Source: Bacteroidota bacterium
GTDB lineage: Bacteria > Bacteroidota > Bacteroidia > Flavobacteriales_D > Crocinitomicaceae
DNA length: 6,493 bases
Assembly (NCBI GenBank): GCA_006226555.1
Contig: SBGS01000188.1
Span: forward strand, 1 to 6,493
Direction: 5' to 3'
A model generated the notes under the pieces. That model was given only the letters and a program-made list of their open reading frames with translations. It had not been told where the DNA came from and searched no databases. How positions within the stretch are numbered: the stretch's first letter is position 1; each line of letters begins with the position of its first letter. Made by a program: the position numbers and the translations under genes. Below, piece after piece: positions 6,351 through 6,493 of this stretch.

Positions 6351-6358
6351 TAAATATA
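6351..6358 (-). promoter_or_regulatory. Possible -7 box for the tonB gene
   Basis: On the minus strand, TATATTTA matches the Bacteroidota -7 consensus TAnnTTTG except for the last base and ends 19 bases before the tonB ATG. A TTTG lies 13 bases upstream rather than the usual ~19, so the call is weak. Confidence 0.28.
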
Positions 6359-6385
6359 GTACAAAAACTCACAAACCCCGTACCA

Positions 6386-6397
6386 ATTTGATCAAAT
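6386..6397. promoter_or_regulatory. 12-bp perfect palindrome upstream of tonB
   Basis: ATTTGATCAAAT reads the same on both strands and lies about 55 bases upstream of the tonB ATG, near where a -33 region would be. It could be an operator half-site pair, but it has no spacer, matches no regulator site that I recognise, and could arise by chance in AT-rich DNA. Confidence 0.2.
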
Positions 6398-6436
6398 GAA
6401 CGTGATGAAGAATCAAAAGTTCATGCCGATCACACA

Positions 6437-6493
6437 TTACGCGGTCTTGAAAGTATGTACAATCCAATAACCGATTAGTTCAAAAGAACCAAA
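6437..6493 (-). CDS. Possible C-terminal end of an unidentified gene
   Basis: Reading in from the window edge on the minus strand, one frame gives 18 residues (FGSFELIGYWIVHTFKTA) and then TAA. The other two minus frames close after 5 and 3 codons. The composition looks protein-like and hydrophobic, and a gene ending here would sit about 105 bases upstream of tonB in the same direction. The piece is too short to identify, and I do not recognise the family. A chance open frame of this length is quite possible. Confidence 0.25.
   Translation of the reverse strand, partial: FGSFELIGYWIVHTFKTA

Noticed and set aside
6332..6364. TTG start at 6364 giving an 11-residue longer TonB
   Set aside because: TTG is a rare start, and the added codons overlap the likely promoter box. 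The ATG at 6331 gives the normal short cytoplasmic N-terminus.
5861..6391. Open frame of 176 codons on the plus strand opposite tonB, rich in Trp, Cys and Phe
   Set aside because: It is the antisense of the proline/glutamate-rich TonB region. Its composition is unlike a real protein, and the minus strand has a clear family match.
6396..6470. 24-codon plus-strand frame with an ATG, downstream of the palindrome
   Set aside because: It is very short, has no ribosome binding site or family likeness, and overlaps the minus-strand region upstream of tonB.
1..6493. tRNA, rRNA, riboswitch, CRISPR array, insertion sequence or phage signals
   Set aside because: No cloverleaf, direct-repeat array, transposase-like protein or terminal inverted repeats were seen on either strand.

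Overview
The window reads as a piece of a Bacteroidota genome, probably a marine or environmental Flavobacteriales or Cytophagales member. The evidence is an AT-leaning composition, starts without clear Shine-Dalgarno sequences, promoter-like elements close to the Bacteroidota TTTG / TAnnTTTG consensus, a proline/glutamate-rich TonB with an FPGG motif before its C-terminal domain, and a secreted MORN-variant (YwqK-type) protein. The genus cannot be resolved from this sequence.

Layout. Positions 1 to about 344 hold, on the minus strand, an internal fragment of a beta-lactamase-family serine hydrolase that runs off the window edge. At about 337-344 it abuts a plus-strand L-threonine 3-dehydrogenase lacking its first ~30 residues (the NAD-binding glycine motif). 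Both genes are broken at the same point, in opposite orientation, sharing about 8 bp. This is either a genomic inversion breakpoint or, quite likely, an amplification or assembly chimera. A monocistronic gene for a secreted repeat protein follows (1367-2236), with its own promoter and a strong terminator.

The central unit (2321-5592) is a three-gene operon with 1-nt spacers: deoC (deoxyribose-phosphate aldolase), a full aldehyde dehydrogenase, and a 293-residue aldehyde dehydrogenase-like protein that has the Rossmann part and the C-terminal oligomerisation strand but no catalytic domain. DeoC would release acetaldehyde and glyceraldehyde 3-phosphate from deoxyribose 5-phosphate, and the dehydrogenase could oxidise the acetaldehyde to acetate. 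The catalytic plus non-catalytic pair resembles the two-domain ALDH16 architecture split into two genes, and is the most interesting item here.

A bidirectional terminator separates this operon from a convergent tonB-type gene (5663-6331, minus strand). The last ~160 bases hold the tonB upstream region and possibly the last codons of another minus-strand gene. No RNA gene, mobile element or CRISPR array was seen.
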